Positions 52,023 through 61,800 are shown, counted from the stretch's first letter. The stretch is DNA of 64,000 nt from Streptomyces sp. TRM68416 (GCF_014596915.1 NZ_JACVWU010000016.1:124001-188000), one strand, 5' to 3'. Notes: a model not told the origin generated them from the sequence alone. Numbers and translations: made by a program.

Positions 52023-52712
52023 TCAGTGCTGGTAGCCGTAGACGCCACGCGCCTGGTCGCGGACGAGGCGGCCCTGCTCCAGCTCGATGACGCGCTTGCG
52101 CATCTGGTCCACGATGTTCTGGTCGTGCGTGGCCATCACCACGGTCGTGCCGGTCCGGTTGATCCGGTCCAGCAGCTTCATGATGCCGACGGAGGTCTGC
52201 GGGTCGAGGTTGCCGGTGGGCTCGTCGCAGATGAGGAGCTTGGGCCGGTTGACGAAGGCCCGCGCGATGGCGACGCGCTGCTGCTCACCGCCGGAGAGCT
52301 CACCGGGCATCCGGTCCTCCTTGCCGCCGAGCCCGACGAGGTCGAGCACCTGCGGCACGGACTTGCGGATCTCGCCGCGCGACTTGCCGATGACCTCCTG
52401 CGCGAAGGCGACGTTCTCGGCGACGGTCTTGTTCGGCAGCAGCCGGAAGTCCTGGAACACCGTCCCCAGCTGGCGCCGGATCTGCGGCACCTTCCAGTTG
52501 GAGACGCGCGCGAGATCCTTGCCCAGCACGTGCACCTGGCCGTGGCTGCACCGTTCCTCGCGCAGGATCAGCCGCAGGAAGGTGGACTTTCCGGAGCCGG
52601 AGGACCCCACGAGGAACACGAACTCGCCCTTCTCCACTTCCAGGGAGACATCCCTGAGTGCGGGGCGGGTCTGCTTGGGGTAGACCTTGGATACGTTGTC
52701 GAATCGGATCAC
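52023..52712 (-). CDS. ftsE: Cell division ATP-binding protein FtsE
   Basis: A 229-residue ABC ATPase: Walker A GSSGSGKST (36-44), signature LSGGEQQRVAIARA, Walker B LLICDEPTGNLD, and the H-loop ATHD. GTG 52712 (VIRFDNVSKVYPKQTRPAL) gives the usual FtsE length; the longer frame upstream is not conserved in style. It energises FtsX. Confidence 0.93.
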   Translation of the reverse strand: MIRFDNVSKVYPKQTRPALRDVSLEVEKGEFVFLVGSSGSGKSTFLRLILREERCSHGQVHVLGKDLARVSNWKVPQIRRQLGTVFQDFRLLPNKTVAENVAFAQEVIGKSRGEIRKSVPQVLDLVGLGGKEDRMPGELSGGEQQRVAIARAFVNRPKLLICDEPTGNLDPQTSVGIMKLLDRINRTGTTVVMATHDQNIVDQMRKRVIELEQGRLVRDQARGVYGYQH

Positions 52713-53031
52713 GGATGCACCACGGGTCGCCGGGGGTAGATGAGCGTGACCATACGCGAGTCGGGAGCGGGAGCGCAGGCACCGGTAGGGGTTGCGTGAC
52801 AGATGTGCCTTTTGTGAACCCACGTGAAGGGGCGCGGGGCTGTGTTGGATATGCGGCTACCGCCGCGCGGGCGCGATCAACCCCCACCGACCCGCAGCCG
52901 CGCAACCATGCGATCCCCCCCTTCCAGAGCGCCCGCGCCCTTTCCGGAGGAACCTGGCACAGTAGAGAAGGGAACGTTCTCCGCCCCGGAGGCGTTCTTC
53001 CGGTGGAACCGCTGGCAAGGAGGGCGAGCGC
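52713..53031. other. Divergent intergenic region, 319 bp, between ftsE and the small zinc-ribbon gene
   Basis: It holds the promoters of ftsE and of the 63-residue membrane protein and the dispersed repeat at 52828-52901. No other gene is supported. Confidence 0.55.
52828..52901 (+). repeat. Long form of the dispersed GGGGCGCGGGG repeat
   Basis: Starts AGGGGCGCGGGGCTGTGTTGG, carries an internal hairpin GCGGC-TACC-GCCGC, and ends GCGCGATCAACCCCCACCGACC. It shares both ends with the element at 17897-17972 but adds the hairpin in between. I recognise this as a common Streptomyces intergenic repeat. Function unknown. Confidence 0.65.
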
Positions 53032-53223
53032 ATGACGTACGACCGGCTGGTGTGCGCGAACTGCGCCGCGCCCGTGACCGAGGGCCGCTGCCCGGTGTGC
53101 CGGGCGAACCGTGAGCGGCTCCAGCAGGGGAACCCGCTGGCGGGTCTGACCCCGATGACGCTGATCGCGCTGCTGGCGGTACTGATCGCGGCCGTGGCGC
53201 TGCTGGCGCACCAGACCGCGTGA
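53032..53223 (+). CDS. Small zinc-ribbon, single-pass membrane protein
   Basis: A 63-residue protein. CANC...CPVC (Cys8, Cys11, Cys20, Cys23 region of VCANCAAPVTEGRCPVCRANRERL) forms a rubredoxin-like zinc ribbon, followed by one membrane helix near the C-terminus (LTPMTLIALLAVLIAAVALLAHQTA). AAGGAGG sits nine bases before the ATG, one of the strongest ribosome sites in the window, so the small gene is credible. Function unknown. Confidence 0.85.
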   Translation: MTYDRLVCANCAAPVTEGRCPVCRANRERLQQGNPLAGLTPMTLIALLAVLIAAVALLAHQTA

Positions 53224-53242
53224 CCACGTGAGCTGAGACACA

Positions 53243-53276
53243 CAAGAGCCCGGAGCCTGTCGGCTCCGGGCTCTTG
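53243..53276. terminator. Bidirectional terminator between convergent genes
   Basis: Fifteen-base perfect arms (53243-53257 and 53262-53276) with loop TGTC, between the small zinc-ribbon gene and the convergent LAxTG gene. Strong stem serving both. Confidence 0.85.
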
Positions 53277-53307
53277 CGCTTCGGTCGAGTGCTGCGGACG
53301 GCTGCCG

Positions 53308-53922
53308 TCAGGCGGCCGCACCCTCGCGGCCGCCGACGAGACGCGGCAGCACGCGGAAGCCGATGCCACCGGCGATCATCGTGGCGGCACCGATCAGCAG
53401 GAACGTGGTCTGAGCGGCACCGGTGTCGGCGAGCTCGTCGCCGCTGCCCTGGGCGGCGGTGCCGGAGCCGGCCTCCTCACCGGTGTCGGTGAGGGAGGAG
53501 GAACCTTCCTGCTGGGCGGACTCGCCGGAGCCGCCGTCGGGGTTGGTGTTGTTGCCGTTCCCGTTCCCGTTCCCATTGCCGTTGCCGTTCCCGTTGCCCG
53601 GGTTGCTCGGCGAGGTGGTCGCGTCGTCCGTCGGGTCCTCGGTGGGCTCCGTCGGCTCGTTCGTCGGCTCCGGCGGGTTGGTGTCCTCGGTCGGCTCCGG
53701 GTCCGGCTCCGGGATGACCGTCGGCTCGGTGGGCTCGGGCTCCGGCTCGGGCTCGGTCGTGGTGGGCTCCGGGTCGGGCTCGGGCGTGACGCAAATACCC
53801 AGGAGCCCGCAGTCGTCGCCCTCGTCGGCGGCGGCGACACCGGCGGCCGTCAGCGAGGCACCGGCCGCGATCACGGCACCGGCCGCTATCCGCGCGACAC
53901 GGATCCGCGTCTTCTTGGTCAT
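53308..53922 (-). CDS. Secreted LAxTG surface protein, sortase E substrate type
   Basis: A 204-residue secreted protein. Signal peptide about 1-35 (ending AAADE), then a Pro/Glu/Thr/Asp-rich stalk, then (Gly-Asn) repeats encoded by a hexanucleotide tract at 53548-53600, then a linker and the sorting motif LADTG followed by a hydrophobic segment (FLLIGAATMIAGGIGFRVL) and basic tail GGREGAAA. LAxTG is the motif of Streptomyces class E sortases. ATG 53922 has GGGGGT upstream. No enzymatic domain; likely a wall-anchored spacer or adhesive protein. I cannot name it. Confidence 0.82.
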   Translation of the reverse strand: MTKKTRIRVARIAAGAVIAAGASLTAAGVAAADEGDDCGLLGICVTPEPDPEPTTTEPEPEPEPTEPTVIPEPDPEPTEDTNPPEPTNEPTEPTEDPTDDATTSPSNPGNGNGNGNGNGNGNGNNTNPDGGSGESAQQEGSSSLTDTGEEAGSGTAAQGSGDELADTGAAQTTFLLIGAATMIAGGIGFRVLPRLVGGREGAAA

Positions 53923-54166
53923 GTGGTTGCTACCCCCAGTAGCTGAATCGTCAGTGAGGCGGCGCTCGGGGGCCGTGATCGACGGGGACAGCTGAACATG
54001 AGCCCCCCGGTTCACATGCGCCCCAGAGATACGCATGCCACGCTTTACCCTTCCCATTTTTCAAAGCAACGTCAAGGCCGTTGCGTGCGCGATGTCCTGG
54101 TACGGGTTCTTTGCCGGGGAGGGATCCCTGTGAGTGTGATGTAAAACCCAGACATCGAGCACAGAA

Positions 54167-54201
54167 AAGGCAACTGCCGCCTCGCGGGCGGCAGTTGCCT
54201 T
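54167..54201 (-). terminator. prfB terminator
   Basis: Fifteen-base arms (54167-54181 and 54187-54201) around a 5-base loop, followed by TTTTCTG on the minus strand, 20 bases after the prfB stop. Confidence 0.88.
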
Positions 54202-54220
54202 GTCGACAAATTCCCTTGTC

Positions 54221-55327
54221 TTACTTCTCCTGCTGCTTGCGCCAGCGAATTCCGGCCTCCAGGAAACCGTCGATCTCGCCGTCGAGCACGGACTGCGGGT
54301 TCCCGACCTCGAACTCCGTCCGCAGGTCCTTGACCATCTGGTACGGGTGCAGGACGTACGAACGCATCTGGTTGCCCCAGGAGTTGCCGCCGTCGCCCTT
54401 GAGGGCGTCCATCTTGGCCTGCTCCTCCTGGCGGCGCCGCTCGAGCAGCTTGGCCTGGAGGACGTTCATCGCGGTGGCCTTGTTCTGGATCTGCGACCGC
54501 TCGTTCTGGCAGGAGACGACGATGCCGGTGGGCAGGTGGGTGAGGCGCACGGCGGAGTCGGTGGTGTTGACGCCCTGGCCGCCGGGACCGGAGGACCGGT
54601 AGACGTCGACGCGCAGCTCGGACTCGTCGATGTCGATGTGATCGGTCTGCTCGACGACGGGCAGGACTTCCACGCCCGCGAAGGAGGTCTGCCGACGTCC
54701 CTGGTTGTCGAAGGGCGAGATACGCACGAGCCGGTGGGTGCCCTGCTCGACGGAGAGGGTGCCGTAGGCGTAGGGCGCCTGCACGGAGAAGGTGGTCGAC
54801 TTGATGCCGGCCTCTTCGGCGTACGACGTCTCGATGAGCTCCGTCTTGTAGCCGTGCCGCTCCGCCCAGCGCAGGTACATGCGCTGCAACTGCTCGGCGA
54901 AGTCGGCGGCGTCGACGCCACCGGCCTCGGCACGGATGTTGACGAGCGCCTCCCGGGAGTCGTACTCCCCGCTCAGCAGCGTCCGGACCTCCATCTCGTC
55001 CAGCGCCTTCTTGACGGACGCGAGCTCGGACTCGGCCTCGGCACGGGTGTCCGGGTCGTCCTCCTCCTCGGCCATCTCGAACAGCACGGAGAGATCGTCG
55101 ATCCGCCCGCGCAGCGCCTCCGCCTTCCGCACCTCCGCCTGGAGGTGGGAGAGCTTGCTGGTGATCTTCTGCGCCTCGTCCGGGTTGTCCCACAGGGACG
55201 GCGCCGCCGCCTGCTCCTCTAGCACGGCGATGTCTGCCCTCATCCTGTCGAGGTCCAGAACGGCCTCGATCGACTCCATGGTCGAGGAGAGGGACTTCAG
55301 CTCTTCGGATACATCGACGACTGCCAC
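54221..55327 (-). CDS. prfB: Peptide chain release factor 2
   Basis: A 368-residue class I release factor. The stop-recognition SPF motif is at 204-206 (VRISPFDNQG; RF1 would have PxT) and the catalytic GGQ at 249-251 (SGPGGQGVNTTDSAV). It therefore reads UAA and UGA. The frame is continuous with no in-frame TGA near codon 25, so the programmed frameshift of Escherichia coli prfB is absent. GTG 55327 has GGAGG a few bases upstream. Confidence 0.95.
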   Translation of the reverse strand: MAVVDVSEELKSLSSTMESIEAVLDLDRMRADIAVLEEQAAAPSLWDNPDEAQKITSKLSHLQAEVRKAEALRGRIDDLSVLFEMAEEEDDPDTRAEAESELASVKKALDEMEVRTLLSGEYDSREALVNIRAEAGGVDAADFAEQLQRMYLRWAERHGYKTELIETSYAEEAGIKSTTFSVQAPYAYGTLSVEQGTHRLVRISPFDNQGRRQTSFAGVEVLPVVEQTDHIDIDESELRVDVYRSSGPGGQGVNTTDSAVRLTHLPTGIVVSCQNERSQIQNKATAMNVLQAKLLERRRQEEQAKMDALKGDGGNSWGNQMRSYVLHPYQMVKDLRTEFEVGNPQSVLDGEIDGFLEAGIRWRKQQEK

Positions 55328-55438
55328 GCCTCCAGCGTAACGGCTACCGCAACCGGCCTCGGCCGGACGGCCCGCCCGACCACGTTCCACCCCGTCCGGC
55401 ACCGGCCCACGAGCGCCGGCCGCAGGCTCCCGCGCCGG

Positions 55439-56674
55439 TCAGGGGGTGACCGGGGCCGAGTTGTTCTGGTCGTCGTGCGGGGGCGGTTCCGTGTCGTTGC
55501 CGGAGGTGGCCAGCCACGTTCCCACGCCCGCGGCGGTCGCCAGGGCCGCCGCGGCGGCGCCCAGGGCCAGCCGGCGGCGGCGGGTGGCTGCCCGGTGGCG
55601 GGCGGAGCCGGGGCGCGGGGCGCCGGAGGGGCGGGGGACGCGGGCGGTTCCGCGGGCGCCTCCGGCCAGTTCGTCGGGGCCCGGCACCCTCATCGACGTA
55701 TGCGTGTCACGGTTGGAGTCGGCCGGCTTCGCACCCGGCACCAGCGGCACGGCACCGCGCCGTACCGCCCCGGAGGCCACCGGCACGTCCGGCTCGGGGG
55801 TCTCCGGCTCGGGCTCCGCGTCCGGCTCGTCGACGTCCAGGGGCGGCATCCCGGCCAGCATCGGCAGCAGCTCCCGCAGCCGCGCCCCCAGCTCGGAGGC
55901 GCGCAGCCGGGAGGCAGGGGCCTTGGCCAGGCACTGCACGATCAGCTGCCACAGCTCGTCGGGGATGCCGGGCAGCGGGGCCACGGTCTCGGTGACATGG
56001 CGCCGCAGCACCGCGCCCGGGTGCCCGCCGCCGAACGGCGTGAAGCCCGCCAGCAGCTCGTACAGGACCGTCGCCAGCGCGTAGATGTCCACCGCCGCCC
56101 GCGGAGGCAGCCCTTCCACGATCTCCGGGGCCAGGTAGTCCGGTGTGCCGATGATCTTCGTGGCGCGGGTCCGCTTCGGCGAGTCGATCAGCTTGGCGAC
56201 CCCGAAGTCGGTCAGCAGGGCCGGGTGCGCGCCCCCGGGGCCCAGCGGACCCTGCATGTCCAGCAGGACGTTCTCCGGCTTGACGTCGCGGTGCACGACC
56301 CCGGCGGCGTGCGCGGCGGCGAGCCCGTCCGCCACGTCCGCCACGATGGCCACCGCCGCCTCGGGCGCCAGCCGCCTGTCCCGGTCGAGCCGGGTCCGCA
56401 GGTCGGTGCCGCGGACCAGGTCCATGACCAGCGCGAGGTCGTTGCCGTCCACGACCAGGTCGCGGACGGACACGACGTTGGGGTGCTCAAGGCCCAGCAG
56501 GGCCGTGCGCTCCTGCACGAAGCGTCCGACGAGCTCCTGGTCGGCTGCGAGATCCTCGCGCAGCAGCTTGACGGCGACGGGCCCCTCCGGCCCCTCGCCC
56601 AGCCACACCGTGCCGGCGCTGCCCCGCCCCAGGATCTGGTGGGCGGTGTACCGGCTGCCGATCTTCCGTGCCAA
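55439..56674 (-). CDS. pkaE: Membrane-anchored Ser/Thr protein kinase (PkaE-like)
   Basis: A 411-residue Hanks-type kinase: glycine loop LGRGSAGTV, Lys36 in VAVKLL, HRDVKPEN with catalytic Asp130, DFG 156-158 and the activation segment KIIGTPDYLAPEI. After the kinase domain (to about 265) comes a long Pro/Ala/Arg linker, one membrane helix (LALGAAAAALATAAGVGTWLAT, near 368-390) and a short outside tail, without PASTA domains. The gene is 135 bp after pkaF on the same strand. By recall SCO2973. Confidence 0.88.
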   Translation of the reverse strand: MARKIGSRYTAHQILGRGSAGTVWLGEGPEGPVAVKLLREDLAADQELVGRFVQERTALLGLEHPNVVSVRDLVVDGNDLALVMDLVRGTDLRTRLDRDRRLAPEAAVAIVADVADGLAAAHAAGVVHRDVKPENVLLDMQGPLGPGGAHPALLTDFGVAKLIDSPKRTRATKIIGTPDYLAPEIVEGLPPRAAVDIYALATVLYELLAGFTPFGGGHPGAVLRRHVTETVAPLPGIPDELWQLIVQCLAKAPASRLRASELGARLRELLPMLAGMPPLDVDEPDAEPEPETPEPDVPVASGAVRRGAVPLVPGAKPADSNRDTHTSMRVPGPDELAGGARGTARVPRPSGAPRPGSARHRAATRRRRLALGAAAAALATAAGVGTWLATSGNDTEPPPHDDQNNSAPVTP

Positions 56675-56809
56675 GGCTGCTCCTACAGACGCGTGTTGTC
56701 GTTAAAACTACGCGTCCGATGAGCCAACCTTCACCGCGGAGGCGGAAATCACCCGCCAGGTGTCGACAAATCCACAGAGCAGCTCCGGACTCGCTGCTCG
56801 CCGCCGCCC

Positions 56810-58465
56810 CTACACCCTGCTGCCCAGATCACCGATCCATCCGGTCACCGTGGAGAAGAGGTCCGAGAGCTGCTCCCAGTAGCCCTTGCCCGTGCCGATC
56901 CAGTCCTGGAGCGGGCTCAGCTCCCAGATCAGCCAGCCGGCCACGAACAGGATGACGATCGTGAACAGACAGCCCTTGAGGCAGCCCAGCCCGGGGATCC
57001 TCATCGGGTTGGCGCTCCGCTGCCGCGGCTGACGCGGCTCACGTCGGGGCTGGGGCTGCTGCGGCTGCGGGGGCGGCGCGGGAGGGGCGTACCGCTGCGG
57101 CTGGGGCTGCGGCGGCGGCGCGTACCGCTGGGGCTGCTGTTGCTGTTGCTGTTGCTGTTGAGGCTGCTGCGGATAGCCGTAGCCCTGCTGGGGCTGCCGC
57201 TGGGGGCGCGGCTGCTGCTGCGGCCGGGCCACCTGCCGCTGGGGGCGGCGGCGCAGCGGGTCCTCGTTGGGGTCGAGGTACTGGACCTGCGTCTGTTCGT
57301 TGCGGTCGCGCGCGGCCCGCATCTGGTTCTGCCACGGGTGCGGCTCGTCCGGCGAGGGCCCGCCGGGCTGCCCCTGCGGCACCGGCGGCATGACGGCGGT
57401 GGGGTCGGCCGCGCCGCGGTTGGGCAGGACGGCGGTGGGGTCGGCGGCACCGGCGGTGTGCGGCAGGACGCTGGTCGCGGCGTTCGGGTCGTACGCACCG
57501 GCGCCCTGCGGCAGCACCTGCGTGGGGTCGGCCGAGCCGGGCACGGCCGCGGGCGCGGGGTCGGGCGCGAGCAGGGCACCGACGTTCTCGGCGGCGGCGA
57601 TCTGCGCGGAGTTCGCGTGCACGCCGATGCCCTCGGCGACGACCCGCAGACCGCGCGCGAGGTTCTCGGCGCTGGGCCGCCGGTCCGGGTCCTTGCTCAG
57701 GCAGCGCTCGATGACCGTCCACAGCGGGTCGGGGACGGTGGAGGGGCGGCGCGGCTCCGCGCTCAGGTGCTGGTGCAGGACCTCGAGGGCCGAGCCGCCG
57801 CCGAACGGCGGGCGGCCGGTGACCAGTTCGTACAGCAGGATGCCGGCGCCGTAGACGTCGACGGCGGAGGTCTGCGGGCGGCCCTCGGCGGACTCGGGCG
57901 CGACGTACGCGGGCGTGCCGACGAACTCGTGGGTGCGGGTCAGGCCCGGGGAGTCGGCGAGGCGGGCGATGCCGAAGTCGGTGAGCATCGGGTGCATCTG
58001 GCCGCCGTCCTGCTTGAGCAGCACGTTCGCGGGCTTCAGGTCGCGGTGCACCACGCCGTCGGCGTGGCTCGCGGCGAGCGCGTCGGCGATCTGCGCGGTG
58101 AGCAGGGCGGCGGCGACGGGCGTGAAGGGGCCGTTCTCGCGCAGGTAGCGGTGCAGGTCGGGGCCCTCGACGAGGTCCATGACCAGGGCCAGCAGGTCGC
58201 CCTCGACGACCAGGTCGCGGACCCGGACGATGTTCGGATGGGTCAGGCGGAGCAGCACGGACCGCTCCCGCAGGAACCGCATCACGATGTCGGCGTCGCT
58301 GGCGAGCTCCTCCTTGAGGACCTTGATCGCGACCGTCTCTCCGGGCTGGCCGGGCACGGCCGCCTCGGCACCCGCGGTCTCACGCTGGCGGGCTCGCCAG
58401 ACGGTGCCTGTGGCCCCGCGCCCCAGCGGTTCCTCAAGCAGATATTTGCTGCCGACTGGCCGCAC
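56810..58465 (-). CDS. pkaF: Membrane-anchored Ser/Thr protein kinase with Gln/Pro-rich linker (PkaF-like)
   Basis: A 551-residue Hanks-type kinase: LGRGATGTV, Lys48 in VAIKVL, HRDLKPAN with Asp142, DFG 163-165, EFVGTPAYVAPES. The kinase domain ends near 275; a linker follows with repeated TxVLP units (DPTQVLPQG, DPNAATSVLPHT, DPTAVLPN, DPTAVMPP), then a Gln/Pro/Arg-rich stretch encoded partly by CAA/CAG repeats (57134-57160), then one membrane helix (CLFTIVILFVAGWLIWEL, near 500-517) and a small outer segment. TxVLP-type sites may be kinase-linked phosphorylation or FHA-binding sites; this is inference. Confidence 0.88.
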   Translation of the reverse strand: MRPVGSKYLLEEPLGRGATGTVWRARQRETAGAEAAVPGQPGETVAIKVLKEELASDADIVMRFLRERSVLLRLTHPNIVRVRDLVVEGDLLALVMDLVEGPDLHRYLRENGPFTPVAAALLTAQIADALAASHADGVVHRDLKPANVLLKQDGGQMHPMLTDFGIARLADSPGLTRTHEFVGTPAYVAPESAEGRPQTSAVDVYGAGILLYELVTGRPPFGGGSALEVLHQHLSAEPRRPSTVPDPLWTVIERCLSKDPDRRPSAENLARGLRVVAEGIGVHANSAQIAAAENVGALLAPDPAPAAVPGSADPTQVLPQGAGAYDPNAATSVLPHTAGAADPTAVLPNRGAADPTAVMPPVPQGQPGGPSPDEPHPWQNQMRAARDRNEQTQVQYLDPNEDPLRRRPQRQVARPQQQPRPQRQPQQGYGYPQQPQQQQQQQQQPQRYAPPPQPQPQRYAPPAPPPQPQQPQPRREPRQPRQRSANPMRIPGLGCLKGCLFTIVILFVAGWLIWELSPLQDWIGTGKGYWEQLSDLFSTVTGWIGDLGSRV

Positions 58466-58806
58466 GTCTCGCGCTCCCTGTTACTTGCCTGATCACTTGC
58501 CTGCAGGTGTTCCGATGTTCCGACCCACTGTAGTGCCGGGCCCATCGAAGCAACGGTTCGAAGAAAAGACGCTCGCCTCGTTCCCTTTGGTTGCCTGAGT
58601 CGGGCGTGACCGATCTCAAGTGATCGCCCACGCGACAGGGATCAGGCATTTTTGCGGGCAGAGCCGACCAATCAAGATCACTTGTCACCGGGTGGCGGGC
58701 GCGTTGTCAGTGACAGGTGCGAGGATGCCTTTCGTACTGGCCGATGTGCTCGTGTGGGGTGGGGGGACGTCCGTCCGCGCCCGCGCAGAAGGGACCGCTG
58801 ACGGCG
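58466..58806. other. Divergent promoter region between pkaF and the FHA/FtsK gene, 341 bp
   Basis: It contains an inverted repeat CAAGTGATC (58618-58626) and GATCACTTG (58677-58685) spaced by 50 bp, which could be two half-sites for one regulator of both genes. A plus-strand frame open from 58717 belongs to the FHA gene but lacks a credible start before 58807. Confidence 0.55.
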
Positions 58807-61800
58807 ATGCAGATCCGGCTGACCGTCGTAGACCCGCTGGGCCCGCACCCCGCCGCCGCGCGGGGTCGCGCCGCGAGCTGCGACGTGCTGGTCACGGCGC
58901 CCGCCGGCACGGCCCTGGCCGCGGTGCTGTCCCAGCTCGCCTCGGCGGTCTCCGCCGACGGGGGCGCCTCCCGCGCGAGCGAAGCCGAGCGCGGGGGAAC
59001 CCCTGTGGTGCTGTTCGCCGGTGCGGAGCGGCTCGACGCCGCGCGCTGCACCCTGGGCGAGCCTCCGCTGGTCGACGGCGCCGTGCTGTCCCTGGGCGCC
59101 CCCGCCGAGCCCGAGGCGCACCCCGAGGTCGACGACGCCCCCACCCGGCTGCACGTGGTGGCGGGCCCTGACGCGGGCGGTGTCCATCTCCTGCACGGCG
59201 GGCAGATCAACGTCGGCCGCTCCGGCGACGCCGACGTCCCGCTCGACGACCCGGACGTCTCGCGGCTGCACTGCGCGGTGACCGTCACCGCCGACGGCCG
59301 TGTGTCGGTCGCCGACCTCGGCTCCACCAACGGCACCACCCTGGACGGCACGCGCGTGGGCGGCCGCCCGGTGCGGTTCGCGCCCGGAGCGCTGCTGCGG
59401 ATCGGCGAGTCCGCCCTGCGGCTCGCTCCGGCGGGCGGCCTCGGGGCACGCGTGCCGACGGTCCCGGACGGGGAGGGGCACCTCCGGCTGGCCGGCCCCC
59501 CGCACACGCGCGCGGGACAGGCCGGGCAACCGACGCGGGACACCGCCGGGCCCGCCGAGGAGACTCGGCACGGCTACGGCTCGGCGGGCTGGGGCGCCTC
59601 CTCGGCGACCCCGGGCGCCCAGGAGCACGGCCCCGTCGAACCGCCCGTCGTACCGGGCCAGGGCGGCGCCCCGCGGATCGAGAGCCACGGCCCCTCCGCG
59701 GCCCGGCCGATCCCCGGGCCGCGCGGGAGCGACACCCACGACACCCACGGCGCCGGGTTGGGGGCGCACCCGCACGACCCCGAGGACGATCCCGAGGACG
59801 ACCGCCCGGACGCCCGCCGACCGGCACGCCGGCGCGGCGGCCTGAGCGCGTGGGCCCGGCGACTGACCGGCGGACGCGCCGAACCGACGGCCGGCCCTTC
59901 GCCGTACGACGAAGGCGGCACCGCGCGCGAGACGGCTCCCCCGTCCGGCACCGCGCCCCAGGCGCCGGAGACCTGGCCGGACCCGGCCGCGCTGCTGCTG
60001 ACGGCGCTCGGTCCCGGCCCCCGGCTGTGGGAGCGCGGGCCGGGACACCCGGAGGCGCTCACGGTCCGACTGGGCACCGCCGACCGGGTGCCGCCCGACG
60101 GCTCCGGGCTGCTGCCCGCGGTGCCGATGACCGCCGACCTGCGCGAGGTCGGGGCCCTGGGCCTGGCGGGCCCCCGCGCGCGGCTCTCCGGGCTGGCCCG
60201 CGCGGTACTCGCCCAGCTCGCCGCGCTGCACTCCCCGGACACCCTGGAGATCGTCCTGATCAGCGCGGACCGCTCGCGCCCCCTTCAGGAGCGCACCGCC
60301 GAATGGTCCTGGCTGGGCCGACTCCCGCATCTGAACCCGGCCCACGGCCAGGACTGCCGCCTCCTCCTGGCCTACGACCGCGAACAGGCCACGGCCCGCG
60401 TCGAGGAACTGCTGCGCCGCCTGGACGACCACGCCGAGGGCTCCCGGGGCACCGCGTACGCGACCTCCCCCGGACCGGCCGGCGGGGCCACGCGGCCCGA
60501 GGGGCACGCGACCGCCGCCGGACCAGTCGACCGCGCCGCACGGACGGCTCCCGCCGGTCGGCAGACGGCCGGACCGGCCGCCGGACACCCGCAGACCGCA
60601 CCGAACGACAGGCACACGGCCTCCGCCGAACCACTCGACGGAGCGGTCCGAACGCCCCCGACCGCCCCGCACGCAGACTCGCCCGCACCGGCCGCCGCCG
60701 GACGCGCGCAGACCACGCCGAACGCCCGCCAGACGCCCTCGGCCGAACAGCTCGACCGCGCCTCGCGAACAGTTCCCGTCGCTCGGCAGGCCGGACCGTC
60801 CGGAGCCGCACGGCCCGACGGGCACGCGCCCTCCGCCGGACCGCTCGACCGCGCCTCGCAGGCAGCTCCCGCCGACCAGCAGGCAGGCCCGGCCGGACCG
60901 GCCGTCGGACACCCCCGGACCACACCGGACAACCCGCCCCCGCACACCGCGCCGGGCCACCGTCACGCAGACCCCGCCGAACAGCTCCACGACCCTGCCC
61001 GAACCGCACCGGCCGCCCCCCGCACAGACTCCCCCGAGCCGCCCCCCGGCCGTCCCGCGGACGGCACCGTTCGCCGTGTCGCGCACCGCCCTTCCTGGGC
61101 GCGCGACGACGACACGCCCGCCGGTTTCCCGGGGCCGTACTCCGTGCTCGTCGTGGACGGTGACCCCGGTGGCGCCGATGTGCGGGAGGCGGTGGCGCGG
61201 CTGGCGCTGGACGGTCCGCGGGCCGGGATCCATGTGGTGTGCCTGGCCGAGACGGAGCCCGCCTCCCCGGCCTCGCCCGTCTCGGAGACGTACCGGGCGG
61301 CCTGCGCGGCCTCGCCGGTGTTCCGGGACTGCGGGGCGGTCGCGCTGCTCAGCGGTGACGTGGCGACGGCGCTGCGGCTGATGCGGGTGGCCCGCACCGG
61401 GAGCGCGGAGGCCGCCCCGGCCGGCCCCGGCACCGTGGCCACGGTGGACGCGGTCTCGTCGGCCTGGGCCGAGCGGTTCGCGCGCGCCCTGGCCCCGTTG
61501 CGCCCGGACGCCGAGGCGGGCGCCGGGCGGCAGGCGCGGGTGTCCGTGCCACTGCCCCGGGCGGCCCGGCTGCTGGACGAGCTGGGGCTGGCCCGGGCCA
61601 CCCCGGCCTCCCTGATGGCCCGTTGGGCGGACGCGGCCGACGACACCGAGGCGCTCGGCGGGCGGGCCACGGCCGTGCTCGGCGCCGGACCGCGCGGCCC
61701 GGTCTGCGCCGACCTCGCGGCCGAGGGCCCGCACCTGCTGGTCGAGGGACCGCCGGGCAGCGGTCGTACGGAGCTGCTGCGGGCGCTCGTCGCCTCGCTC

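Noticed and set aside
57134..57160. Independent microsatellite
   Set aside because: The CTGTTG repeat simply encodes the polyglutamine stretch in PkaF; noted in that gene.
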